Positions 9,522 to 18,009 of a stretch of DNA of 64,000 nt are shown here, piece by piece. The notes under the pieces are model-generated. The model was not told the DNA's origin. It did no database searches and worked only from the letters and a program-made list of their open reading frames with translations. The stretch is taken from NCBI GenBank assembly GCA_944391515.1, contig CALXTW010000002.1, forward strand, positions 1 through 64,000. Reading direction: 5' to 3'. How positions within the stretch are numbered: the stretch's first letter is position 1; the number at the start of each line of letters is the position of its first letter. Made by a program: the position numbers and the translations under genes. Origin of the DNA: an uncultured Alphaproteobacteria bacterium (GTDB taxonomy: Bacteria > Pseudomonadota > Alphaproteobacteria > RF32 > CAG-239).

Positions 9522-10586
9522 ATGGAAAAAAATGCAAAAATATACGTTGCCGGACATCACGGCCTGGTTGGTTCAGCAATTGTCAGAAAACTAAAAGCAC
9601 AAGGCTATAACAACATAATTACACGCAGCTCTAAAGATTTGGATTTAACCAATCAAGCGGCAACGGATAAGTTTTTTGAGCAAGAAAAGCCCGATTATGT
9701 CTTTTTAGCAGCAGCCAAAGTCGGCGGTATTATGGCTAACCAAACCTATCCGGCGGAGTTTATTTATAAAAACTTGATGATTTCCACCAATGTAATTAAC
9801 AGTGCTTATCGCCACGGCGTAAAGAAATTGCTCAATCTTGGGTCATCTTGCATCTATCCGCGCATGGCGCCGCAACCGATGAAGGAGGAGTGCTTGCTCA
9901 CCTCTGAGTTGGAAAAAACCAACGAGGCTTATGCCTTGGCCAAAATTGCGGCCATCAAACTCTGTCGGTATTACAATCAACAATATGGCACCAACTTTAT
10001 TTCGGTAATGCCGACCAATCAGTATGGCATAGGAGATAACTTTAATATGGAAACAGCTCACTTATTGCCGATGATTTTGCGCCGTTTCCACTTAGCAAAA
10101 TTGTTATCTGAAAATAATTTTGCGGCCATACGCAAAGATTTGCAAAGATATAAACTAGGCTGGGGTCTGGATGAAAAAATCAATTATGATGACAATCAAT
10201 CATTAGAACAAGCCCTAAACCAAGTAGGCGCATATCGGGATAAGGTTGTCCTCTGGGGCGATGGTTCGGTTTATCGTGAAATGATGTGCTCGGATGACTT
10301 GGCCGATGCTTGCGTCTATCTGATGGAAAATAAGGATTATAAAGACATCGGGGAACATGTAAATATTACGGATGGCACGGATATTCAATTAAAAGACTTG
10401 TTTGCTATTGTAAAAGAGATAGTAGGCTTTGCTGGCAAGATTGAATACGACCCGAGCAAACCCAACGGCACCCCGCGCAAGCAAATGGATGCCACTCGTA
10501 TCAAATCCTTAGGCTGGCAACCCAAAATTCCATTAAAACAAGGCATCCAACAATTCTATGAATGGTATGTAACAGAAGAAAGGTAA
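9522..10586 (+). CDS. fcl: GDP-L-fucose synthase
   Basis: 354 residues from the ATG at 9522, preceded by a perfect AGGAGG at 9511-9516; the GTG at 9501 inside gmd is rejected. The NADP-binding motif is VAGHHGLVGSAIV, and the catalytic motif is YALAKIAA. It epimerises and reduces GDP-4-keto-6-deoxymannose to GDP-L-fucose. It is about 35-40 residues longer than E. coli WcaG because of an insertion around residues 190-230 (KDLQRYKLGWGLDEK region). From memory this insertion is seen in Bacteroides-type enzymes. The product feeds the GT10 enzyme upstream. Confidence 0.96.
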   Translation: MEKNAKIYVAGHHGLVGSAIVRKLKAQGYNNIITRSSKDLDLTNQAATDKFFEQEKPDYVFLAAAKVGGIMANQTYPAEFIYKNLMISTNVINSAYRHGVKKLLNLGSSCIYPRMAPQPMKEECLLTSELEKTNEAYALAKIAAIKLCRYYNQQYGTNFISVMPTNQYGIGDNFNMETAHLLPMILRRFHLAKLLSENNFAAIRKDLQRYKLGWGLDEKINYDDNQSLEQALNQVGAYRDKVVLWGDGSVYREMMCSDDLADACVYLMENKDYKDIGEHVNITDGTDIQLKDLFAIVKEIVGFAGKIEYDPSKPNGTPRKQMDATRIKSLGWQPKIPLKQGIQQFYEWYVTEER

Positions 10587-10590
10587 AGCA

Positions 10591-11826
10591 ATGTATGATT
10601 ATTTAATAATAGGCGCAGGAGTAACAGGTATAACTCTTTGCAAAAAATTAAAAGAGAAGGGAATAAATAACGTCATTGTCTTAGAAGCGCAAAAGGAAGC
10701 CGGTGGGCTTTGTACCACAAAAAATATTAATGGACATCAACTTGATATTGGTGGCGGACACTTTTTTCATACCAAACATCAAGAGATTTTTGATTACGTT
10801 TTTAAATATATTCCAGAAAGTGAATTTAATTTTATTCCGCGTGTATCAAAATTAAAAATGGGTAACACGACAATAGATTATCCAGTTGAATCCAATTTAT
10901 GGCAGTTGCCGTTAGCTGAACAAATTGACTACATAATTTCGGTTGTTCGTAATGGGGAATCTTTAGGTAAACCGGAACCAAAAAATTATGAAGAGTGGAT
11001 TCGTTGGAAACTAGGGGATAAAATCTGCGATAATTACATGATTCCCTATAATAGTAAATTATGGGGAGTGGCTCCTTCAGAAATGGATGTTGATTGGTTG
11101 TATAAAATTCCTCGTGTTAATGTGGAAGAAGTCTTGCAATATTGTTTGGAACACAAACAAGATAAAAGTAAATTCCCTGCACACATTAATTTTTATTATC
11201 CCAAGAAAGGTGGCTTCCAACGTATCTTTGACGCCTTGTATGCAGATGAAAAAGCTAATGTCGTACTAAATACGCCAGTTACCAAACTTACCTTACAAGC
11301 AGACGGTACTTGGCTTGTTAATAATAAATACCAAGCAAAAAATATCATTAATACATCTCCTTGGAATGATTTGTATGAGGCATTAGGTAAACCGGCTCAA
11401 TTAGCTGAGGATTTTGCCAAAATCAAATACAATCGCATAGTCGTATCATTGTATGAAAAAGATTATGATGTTGATTGGCATTGGCGTTATGTCCCGGATA
11501 TTGACCGCAATTATCACCGTGAATTTTATATTCATAATTTTGCGGCAGACAGCAAACCGAATGGTTTGTATGTTGAAACCAATGTAAAAAGATATAAAGG
11601 TGAAGAAAATTGCATTGGAGGTAAAGAAATCTATCATTATGAAACAAAGGCAGCCTATCCAATTCCGGTAATTGGCCACACTCAAGCCATTAAGAATATT
11701 TTGGATTATTACAAAACCAAGCATTTGTACGGTGTCGGACGTTGGGGGCAGCACGAATATCAAAACGCCGATGTTTCAATGTTTGAAGCCATTAAATTTG
11801 TAGAACAATGTAATTTCAAGGAATAA
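10591..11826 (+). CDS. UDP-galactopyranose mutase-like FAD-dependent protein
   Basis: 411 residues. The N-terminal dinucleotide-binding motif is IIGAGVTGITL with VLEAQKEAGG, followed by a GGGHFFHTKH flavin-contact region. A C-terminal GVGRWGQHEYQNADVSM segment is typical of the amine oxidase/UGM-like group. Overall it resembles Glf-like proteins in surface polysaccharide clusters more than protoporphyrinogen oxidase. True UGM makes UDP-galactofuranose; this protein is diverged, so the substrate (a UDP-sugar ring contraction or another sugar redox step) is uncertain. It sits 4 bases after fcl. Confidence 0.7.
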   Translation: MYDYLIIGAGVTGITLCKKLKEKGINNVIVLEAQKEAGGLCTTKNINGHQLDIGGGHFFHTKHQEIFDYVFKYIPESEFNFIPRVSKLKMGNTTIDYPVESNLWQLPLAEQIDYIISVVRNGESLGKPEPKNYEEWIRWKLGDKICDNYMIPYNSKLWGVAPSEMDVDWLYKIPRVNVEEVLQYCLEHKQDKSKFPAHINFYYPKKGGFQRIFDALYADEKANVVLNTPVTKLTLQADGTWLVNNKYQAKNIINTSPWNDLYEALGKPAQLAEDFAKIKYNRIVVSLYEKDYDVDWHWRYVPDIDRNYHREFYIHNFAADSKPNGLYVETNVKRYKGEENCIGGKEIYHYETKAAYPIPVIGHTQAIKNILDYYKTKHLYGVGRWGQHEYQNADVSMFEAIKFVEQCNFKE

Positions 11827-11830
11827 TTTA

Positions 11831-14713
11831 ATGAACAAAAATGATCAAATTTTTTTTTCTGAATTATTTGCAGAACATAAAAAACTAAAAAAGAATATTT
11901 ATATTTTGCAAACGCACGCTGGAGAAGTAGCAATGTTTGCACGATTAGTAAATGAGATTTTGAAAAAAGAACCAGAAATTACAATTGTAGCATCGAAGCC
12001 ATACCATCTAGATATATTAAAGTTATTTATATCAAACGATGTACATATTGTGTATTTTAACTATTTAGAAAAAGGCTTAACCCATTTACAAAATGATTTT
12101 TATCAACTAAAAACATATCACATTTCTGTAATAACAAGTGTAGATTTTTGGAAACCATTTTGGCCAGATAGTTCTAAAATATTTTTTGATGAATTATTAA
12201 AATTGCTTAAGTTAGATAGAAAACATATATCATTCAATCCAACTCAGAAAAGTTTTGACGAGGAGAATTTATTAAATAAAATTAGTAAAATTAATCTAAA
12301 TTTAGAAAAATTTATAATTTTAACTCCTGAAGCAGCATCTTTTATTCCTCTTTCAGAAGCTTTTTGGATGGAAATCTGTCAGTTATTTTATGATAATGGA
12401 TATGATATATTTTTAAATACTACAAATAGCTCATATACTCTTCCTCATACAAAAAAATGCATATTAAGTTTTGAGGAAATCTATCAGCTAGCCAAAAAAT
12501 CAAAGGGAATTATCGGCTTGAGAAGTGGTTTATTTGATGTTGTAGCAGATATAAGAAATGTGCCGATGTATATATTATATCGCACACACATAGACAATGC
12601 TATAGGAAATGTTGGAAAAAATGTATTAGGACGCTATAGTTTAAAAACGTTTCCATATTGTAATTCAGACTTAATAAAAGAATACGAATGCCATTACAGA
12701 TCTGACGATTTAATTAAAGATTTAGAGATAGATTACAAGTTAAAAACAAAAGAACAAAGTAAAATTGATATAGTATTATCTCCTGATGATAATTATGTTG
12801 AACATTGCCTCGTTTCTATGATTTCTATAATGGAAAATAAAAAAATAACAGATGAGGTAACATTTTATATTTTAAATGGAGGTTTGCAAGAATATAACAA
12901 ACAATTATTTAGATTGTTTGCTCAGAATTATAAAATTCCAGTTATTCTAGTTGATATTAATCCAGAAGATTTTAAAGAATATCAAAATGAAAGATGGGGG
13001 TTAGCTTATGCCTATCGTTTAAAATTACCCTCACTTCTACCTCATGTATCCAAAGTTATTTATTTAGATTGTGATACCATAGTAAACTCTTCCTTGTCAT
13101 CATTTTTTTATTCTGACTTAGGAGAAAACAGTTTAGGAATGATTCCAGACATGTGGTACAAAAAACAAGGAGCTAGATTCCCTCAAAAAACAAGACCATA
13201 TTGTAATTCAGGTGTTCTTTTAATTGATTTGGATAAATGGAGAAAACGTAATATAGAGCGTAAGTTATATGAGAGCTTTTTAGAAAATAAAGAAATTTTT
13301 GATTTTCCTGATCAAGATATTTTAAATACAGTTTTAGATAATCAAATCAAAATATTTGATTATAAATATAATTTACAATGGCACGCATATCATGAGATAG
13401 AATATGCAGAAGAAGAGGCATATTTAGAAGCGTTGAAAAATCCAATAATAATTCACTACATTTTTGAAAAACCTTGGAATAATGATTGCAGACATTTTTT
13501 TAAGAATTTATATAGAAAATACTATGATGTTTTTCTTAGAATGAGTGGACTCTCAAAGGTTTTAGATGCTGCTCCGTATAATATTGAAAGTTTTTACCAG
13601 CAATTTTTAAAATATTCTCATGTAGGAGAATATAATATCATACTACATAGACATTTGGGAGATAATTTTATTATAGTTTCTTTGATCGAAGAATTTGAAA
13701 AGGAATATAAAAGTAAAGTTCATTTTGTTATCTCTCCAGAAACAGAAATTGTTATGAAATTGTTTAAAATAGACAATTATACAGTAGTAAATATGAGACA
13801 ATTTATTAAGGATAAATTACCACTAAAAGAAATGTCTTCTATGCAAATAGATAAAATAGAGGAAGAATTATTTGCATATTATGTACCGTGTATTCCTGTA
13901 AAAACATTACCTTTTATAGTTTGGCCAACTCAAAATCGTTTAATTAAGAGCCAATCTTTTCCAAATTTTTTAACATCATGGAGTTATTCTTTGGGATTAA
14001 ATACAATACAAACAAAACTTCCAACAAAGTATCCAGCTATATCACAGAAATTTGCTAAAAAAATTGAAGAAATCGCTCCTCTTGATAAAATAGTACTCTT
14101 TGCCCCGGAAGCACAAAGTTTTAAAATGCTAGATGAAAGAATATGGGAAACTTTAGCGAAAGAAATAAAGTCAAAAGGATTTGAAATAATTTCAAATGTG
14201 ATGCAACCTGAAAATTGTATCAAGGGTACCCATTACCTACAAATGAGTTTGGAAGAAGTAATAGCTCTCGCGATGCATTGCCATTCGGTTTTCTCTTTAA
14301 GAAGTGGATTTTGTGATGTCATTGCTACAAAAGGAAAAAATTTGTACGTGTTTTATACTCCAGAGATGGGAGATATGGCGTATTATTCCCTAAATAATTT
14401 ATTTAAACTTCCATCGCCAGTACACGAGCATTTACTAACCTCATCTCAAAAAAAATCTTTAATTTGGCAAGGTGTCGATTTATTAAAAAATATAAATCGA
14501 AAGTGGTTGACGAAATACAAGAAAATACCACAAGCAACTCATAAATATTATTTATTTGGCTTAATACCTATACTTAAGAAAAAAATTTGGCCCAATAAAG
14601 TAAAATACTATCTTTTTGGAAGAGTCCTACTTTGGAAATCTGTAAAAAAAGGGCTAAATAAAGAAAAACATTACTTATTCGGAGTGATTCCAGTTCTAAA
14701 AATAAAACGTTAA
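11831..14713 (+). CDS. Three-module glycosyltransferase (GT-B-like, GT8, GT-B-like)
   Basis: 960 residues with a good AAGGA at 11818-11822. The middle, about residues 313-575, is a GT8 (LgtC/glycogenin type) domain: IDIVLSPDDNY, then YLDCDT (DxD motif), NSGVLLIDL and HYIFEKPW. Both flanks resemble heptosyltransferase-like (GT9-type) C-terminal halves: residues about 18-290 end in GLRSGLFDVVAD and residues about 595-900 in SLRSGFCDVIAT, each preceded by a TPEA or APEA motif. So one similar module seems to occur twice. The last 60 residues hold three tandem copies of a (K)YYLFG-x5-K motif. The composition is markedly A/T-rich compared with gmd-fcl. Specificities are unknown. Confidence 0.75.
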   Translation: MNKNDQIFFSELFAEHKKLKKNIYILQTHAGEVAMFARLVNEILKKEPEITIVASKPYHLDILKLFISNDVHIVYFNYLEKGLTHLQNDFYQLKTYHISVITSVDFWKPFWPDSSKIFFDELLKLLKLDRKHISFNPTQKSFDEENLLNKISKINLNLEKFIILTPEAASFIPLSEAFWMEICQLFYDNGYDIFLNTTNSSYTLPHTKKCILSFEEIYQLAKKSKGIIGLRSGLFDVVADIRNVPMYILYRTHIDNAIGNVGKNVLGRYSLKTFPYCNSDLIKEYECHYRSDDLIKDLEIDYKLKTKEQSKIDIVLSPDDNYVEHCLVSMISIMENKKITDEVTFYILNGGLQEYNKQLFRLFAQNYKIPVILVDINPEDFKEYQNERWGLAYAYRLKLPSLLPHVSKVIYLDCDTIVNSSLSSFFYSDLGENSLGMIPDMWYKKQGARFPQKTRPYCNSGVLLIDLDKWRKRNIERKLYESFLENKEIFDFPDQDILNTVLDNQIKIFDYKYNLQWHAYHEIEYAEEEAYLEALKNPIIIHYIFEKPWNNDCRHFFKNLYRKYYDVFLRMSGLSKVLDAAPYNIESFYQQFLKYSHVGEYNIILHRHLGDNFIIVSLIEEFEKEYKSKVHFVISPETEIVMKLFKIDNYTVVNMRQFIKDKLPLKEMSSMQIDKIEEELFAYYVPCIPVKTLPFIVWPTQNRLIKSQSFPNFLTSWSYSLGLNTIQTKLPTKYPAISQKFAKKIEEIAPLDKIVLFAPEAQSFKMLDERIWETLAKEIKSKGFEIISNVMQPENCIKGTHYLQMSLEEVIALAMHCHSVFSLRSGFCDVIATKGKNLYVFYTPEMGDMAYYSLNNLFKLPSPVHEHLLTSSQKKSLIWQGVDLLKNINRKWLTKYKKIPQATHKYYLFGLIPILKKKIWPNKVKYYLFGRVLLWKSVKKGLNKEKHYLFGVIPVLKIKR

Positions 14714-14732
14714 CTATAATAAGGAAAATTTG

Positions 14733-15974
14733 ATGATTTTTAAGAAAATAACAAAATATCAAAAAGAACATTATAAAATGTTTAATATAACTTTATTAAC
14801 GAAAAAACAAAAAAATATGCATATCCAATACTTCATTGGAGGAGTTTGCATATTAAAGAGATTTTTATTATATTCTTATCTCAAAAAACATTTTTCAATA
14901 TTAAAACAAGAAATAGACAACAATAGAGAAATAATGTGTCAAAAAAAAGAAGAAGAGATAATAGAATTCATTAATTCAAACTTAGAAAACCCTTATAAAT
15001 TTGAATTAATGAAACGAATCTATAATATATTTCGGTATAATCAATTTTTTCATTTTAATCACATAGTTTATCAGCGTTTATCTATGCAAGATATTGAAAA
15101 AGCCATGAAAGAATATAAAGAGCGCTATCCAAAACAAAAGCTATATCTAATGACTGATGTTATATATACAGATTTTGAATGTCAGAAAATAGAAGAAGAT
15201 CAATTGGATAAAATAGAGAAAAGCAACACCTTAATAGTTTTGGGATTTAATAATGATGAAAAAGCCAGAAATATTATAAATAAATTAAAAAGTTTAAATC
15301 TGAAATATATACCCGTGCTACAGTCTGTACCTATGGCAGAATATTATCATCTAGATAATACAGCAATGCAAGTCTTATTAAAAGAGGCTGAAAATAATAC
15401 TCATTGGCATTTTTGTCATGTTGATTTTCAAAATATTTTTCAAGCATTGCAAGCAACGAAGAATTTATCAGGGGATTATGTAGAAATAGGAACTTACAAA
15501 GGGGATTCTGCGAGAGCTACATTAAATTATATGAAAACAGCCAATATAGAAAGAACTTCATATTTCCTTGATACGTATGAAGGCTTTACTTATGATGAAG
15601 CTAAAACATCAGATGATGCAATTTGGCAAGACACACATACTGATACATCAATTGAACAAGTTAGAGCTTATCTCAAAGATTATCCCGAAGCGATATTGGA
15701 AAAAACAAATATTATATCTGAGGAATTACCAAAAGAAATAACACAAATAGCAGTTTGCAATGTAGATGTAGATATGTATGAGGCAATTTATGCTGCGCTC
15801 AATAAAGTAAAGGATTTAGTCGTTTCAGGAGGTATCATTATTGCAGAAGATTGTGGACATACCCCTGCCTTAATAGGAGGGCAAAAAGCAATTTTTGAAT
15901 TTATTGAAGAAAATCAGGAGATGTTTATTCCAATTTATTTAAATAGTGGACAAATGTTTTTAATAAAAAAGTGA
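14733..15974 (+). CDS. TylF/MycF-type SAM-dependent O-methyltransferase with N-terminal extension
   Basis: 413 residues; the ATG at 14733 has AAGGA at 14721-14725. The C-terminal 200 residues are a class I methyltransferase of the TylF/macrocin O-methyltransferase group: GDYVEIGTYKGDSAR (SAM motif I), DTYEGF, CNVDVDMYEA and GGIIIAEDCGH (metal-binding acidic/His region). The N-terminal 200 residues are lysine-rich with no recognised domain. They open with YFIGGVCILK, related to the motif shared by glycosyltransferase tails here. It probably O-methylates a sugar of the surface glycan. Confidence 0.75.
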   Translation: MIFKKITKYQKEHYKMFNITLLTKKQKNMHIQYFIGGVCILKRFLLYSYLKKHFSILKQEIDNNREIMCQKKEEEIIEFINSNLENPYKFELMKRIYNIFRYNQFFHFNHIVYQRLSMQDIEKAMKEYKERYPKQKLYLMTDVIYTDFECQKIEEDQLDKIEKSNTLIVLGFNNDEKARNIINKLKSLNLKYIPVLQSVPMAEYYHLDNTAMQVLLKEAENNTHWHFCHVDFQNIFQALQATKNLSGDYVEIGTYKGDSARATLNYMKTANIERTSYFLDTYEGFTYDEAKTSDDAIWQDTHTDTSIEQVRAYLKDYPEAILEKTNIISEELPKEITQIAVCNVDVDMYEAIYAALNKVKDLVVSGGIIIAEDCGHTPALIGGQKAIFEFIEENQEMFIPIYLNSGQMFLIKK

Positions 15975-15981
15975 ATACAGA

Positions 15982-16710
15982 ATGACGATATATGTATTTG
16001 ATATGGATGGGACGTTAACCCCAGCACGCAAACCAATGGAAGCTGATTTTGCGGCCCGCTTTTCTTTATGGCTTGACGAACATAAAGCTTTTATAGCCAC
16101 AGGATCAGACATCTCTAAAGTAAAAGAGCAGGTATCAGAGCCGATTCTTGATAAATTTGCCGGTGTGTATTGCGCCATGGGTAATGACTTGTGGCATAAA
16201 GGAGCTTTCCTTTATCATAAGGATTTTACTCCGGAGCCGGAACTCTTAGCTGATTTGGAAATGTTGCGTCAAAATAGCCAATATCCTTATACTTTTTATC
16301 CAAACTATATTGAAAAACGTACCGGAATGTTAAATTTTAGCATTTTGGGACGCGATTGCCCTTATGAGGAGCGTGAGAGATACAATCAATGGGATAGTCA
16401 AAATCAGGAGAGACAAAAAGTCAGCCAATATCTGAGCGCGCGCTATCCGCAATATGACTTTGTGTTAGGTGGATCGATTTCGATTGATATTGTTAAAAAA
16501 GGCTGTGGCAAAGGCCAAATTGCGTCGCACCTTCGTCAAAGCTATCCCCAAGAAACCATAATGTTCTTTGGCGACAAGACCTTAAAAGGCGGAAATGACT
16601 ATGAATTAGCTCAAGCCCTGCGTCAATTAAGCAATACGGTTGTTGTTCAGGTGGATGGTCCGGAGCACGTCTGGTCAATTTTATCAAATCAATTAGCTCA
16701 AGCCGCGTAA
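15982..16710 (+). CDS. Eukaryotic-type phosphomannomutase (HAD-IIB)
   Basis: 242 residues, the size of human and yeast PMM. The nucleophile motif is DMDGTLT (residues 7-13), EKRTGMLNFSILGR matches the substrate-binding strand, GGSISIDI matches the PMM core, and FFGDKTLKGGNDYEL is the metal-binding motif nearly as in eukaryotic PMM2. It would convert mannose-6-phosphate to mannose-1-phosphate, needed for GDP-mannose and hence GDP-fucose. It closes the glycan operon and is followed by a terminator. No mannose-1-phosphate guanylyltransferase gene is present in the window. Confidence 0.85.
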   Translation: MTIYVFDMDGTLTPARKPMEADFAARFSLWLDEHKAFIATGSDISKVKEQVSEPILDKFAGVYCAMGNDLWHKGAFLYHKDFTPEPELLADLEMLRQNSQYPYTFYPNYIEKRTGMLNFSILGRDCPYEERERYNQWDSQNQERQKVSQYLSARYPQYDFVLGGSISIDIVKKGCGKGQIASHLRQSYPQETIMFFGDKTLKGGNDYELAQALRQLSNTVVVQVDGPEHVWSILSNQLAQAA

Positions 16711-16717
16711 GCTATCA

Positions 16718-16753
16718 AAAAACTCCCGATTCGGAAGAATTGGGAGTTTTTTT
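16718..16753. terminator. Bidirectional terminator between glycan operon and 16772-17086
   Basis: A long stem, AAACTCCCGATTC with GAATTGGGAGTTT around a GGAA loop, is flanked by A and T runs. It can end both the plus-strand glycan operon and the convergent minus-strand gene. Confidence 0.8.
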
Positions 16754-16771
16754 AAGCTAAAATCAAATAGA

Positions 16772-17086
16772 TTATAAGAATTTATCAAGGTTTTGAATAT
16801 GTCTGACCGGAACTTTGTATTCTCTGGCGACATCGTCATCTTCAATTTCAACAATCAGCAACTCATCAACCGATTTGAGCGGAGATCTGGCTTTTTCATT
16901 AATATTGTCCAGCATAATTGCGCTTTCTCTGCTACGATACAAAAGGGCGCTTGAACCGCCGTCATAAACAAAACGTGGGTTTTCAGGGCCTCCTTGATGA
17001 TATTTGATAATAATCAAAATTTCACCGGCAGCATTCTGCAAGATATCATATCTGCCTTCTTGTTCAGAGTTGTTTGTTTTTGCCAT
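16772..17086 (-). CDS. Small conserved-looking protein of unknown function
   Basis: 104 residues from the ATG at 17086, which has AAGGAAA upstream; an in-frame start at 17116 would add 10 residues without a better site. No signal peptide or membrane segment. A compact alpha/beta pattern (ILIIIKYHQGGPENPRFVYDGG) is visible but no family was recognised. It shares a terminator with the convergent glycan operon. Confidence 0.6.
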   Translation of the reverse strand: MAKTNNSEQEGRYDILQNAAGEILIIIKYHQGGPENPRFVYDGGSSALLYRSRESAIMLDNINEKARSPLKSVDELLIVEIEDDDVAREYKVPVRHIQNLDKFL

Positions 17087-17195
17087 AATAAGTTTCCTTA
17101 TAAAATGAACCATCAAAATTTAAAAGCACGATAGCATATAATTATTAACAAATATACTACAAAATAAATTTTTTACAAAAAAATGATTTTTTGTG

Positions 17196-17224
17196 TTGAC
17201 TAAGTATCATTTATCTTTTATATA
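17196..17224 (+). promoter_or_regulatory. Promoter of tRNA-Lys
   Basis: TTGACT (17196-17201) and TATATA (17219-17224) are separated by exactly 17 bases, 28 bases before the tRNA. Confidence 0.6.
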
Positions 17225-17251
17225 TCACCTCGTTGTTGATAACAAATTATT

Positions 17252-17327
17252 GGGTGCGTAGCTCAGTCGGTAGAGCATTTGACTTTTAATCAAAGGGTCT
17301 CGGGTTCGAATCCCGACGCGCTCACCA
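17252..17327 (+). tRNA. tRNA-Lys (UUU anticodon)
   Basis: A 76-base cloverleaf with acceptor GGGTGCG paired to CGCGCTC (one G-T pair), D-arm GCTCAGTCGGTAGAGC, anticodon stem TTTGA/TCAAA with loop CTTTTAA (anticodon TTT at 17285-17287), T-arm CGGGTTCGAATCCCG and an encoded CCA end. It is a substrate of the MnmA at 103-1179. Its last 19 bases are repeated exactly at 17492-17510. Confidence 0.97.
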
Positions 17328-17510
17328 ATAGAAACCCTAGCCCGTTGGCTAGGGTTTTTTGTGTATGGAGCCAAGATTCGAACCCGAGACAGAGGGTTCG
17401 GATTCAAGCAAGAGGCAGACGTGTCTGCCGGTGAGGGCTTTAGCCCGAGCGCGCGCCGAAGAACGAGCAACGCTTTAGCGTTGTTGAGGACAATCCCGAC
17501 GCGCTCACCA
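17309..17510 (+). repeat. tRNA-Lys 3'-end duplication with hairpin-rich spacer
   Basis: The last 19 bases of the tRNA (17309-17327) recur exactly at 17492-17510, a 183-base period. Between them, 17375-17390 is an exact 16-base inverted copy of the T-arm region (17297-17312). Three tight hairpins follow: GGCAGAC/GTCTGCC (17414-17429), GGGCT/AGCCC (17435-17446) and AACGCT/AGCGTT (17469-17482). The spacer is much more G/C-rich than its surroundings. It looks like the footprint of a small tRNA-targeting element or repeat cassette. The following stretch 17511-17666 shows nothing recognisable. Confidence 0.6.
17332..17360 (+). terminator. Terminator of tRNA-Lys
   Basis: An 11-bp perfect stem (AAACCCTAGCC, 17332-17342, with GGCTAGGGTTT, 17347-17357), CGTT loop and T run, starting 5 bases after the tRNA CCA. 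Confidence 0.9.
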
Positions 17511-17666
17511 AGTTTTTCTTAGAATCGCCTTCAAAACTAAAATCTCAAACAAAATTCCGATTCGCTTTGTTCAAATGAGATGTTGTTAAAATCCCCATAA
17601 GCCTTGCAATTTCCATCCAAAAAATTTACTTATGTCACATAAGCCTAATTATTAAAAAATAATTGT

Positions 17667-17873
17667 ATGAAAGATGTGATTCTAACACAAACGGCAATAA
17701 AATATATTGTCGAGCACAGACAAGGCACGAGAGAAGAACTGATAGAACAAATCGGAGACGAACTATATAGTGAATTTTGTGAAGCAGGAATAATTTCTCG
17801 AGACGCCTATTGGAAATTGTTACGGCTTTCTAAAGCAAATTATGAAACATACTTTGGAACGCCCGAAAGCTAA
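17667..17873 (+). CDS. Small hypothetical protein
   Basis: 68 residues, predicted mostly helical with acidic character (REELIEQIGDELYSEF). No clear ribosome binding site before the ATG, but a good terminator follows within 25 bases, which favours a real gene. No family recognised. It lies next to the tRNA-derived repeat, so it may be accessory. Confidence 0.45.
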   Translation: MKDVILTQTAIKYIVEHRQGTREELIEQIGDELYSEFCEAGIISRDAYWKLLRLSKANYETYFGTPES

Positions 17874-17896
17874 TCTATGAGATTAGTCCCTAAAGA

Positions 17897-17930
17897 AAAA
17901 TCCCCGACACCAAAACTCGGGGATTTTCCG
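17897..17930 (+). terminator. Terminator after the 68-residue gene
   Basis: An 11-bp perfect stem (AAAATCCCCGA, 17897-17907, with TCGGGGATTTT, 17917-17927). Confidence 0.75.
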
Positions 17931-17952
17931 TCAGATAAGCCAAGAAAGCGCT

Positions 17953-17982
17953 TGACTCAAAAGAAAGTATAAGTCTAAATAA
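17953..17982 (+). promoter_or_regulatory. Candidate promoter of the 18010 gene
   Basis: TTGACT (17953-17958) and TAAATA (17977-17982) with an 18-base spacer, 28 bases before the start codon. Confidence 0.45.
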
Positions 17983-18009
17983 AACTAAGTTTAAATTTTG
18001 AGAAAAGTA

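Noticed and set aside
17225..17470. An 81-residue open frame on the minus strand over the tRNA and its repeat
   Set aside because: It is antisense to tRNA-Lys and its repeat; the GIRTRDP-type peptide is a well-known false gene over tRNAs.
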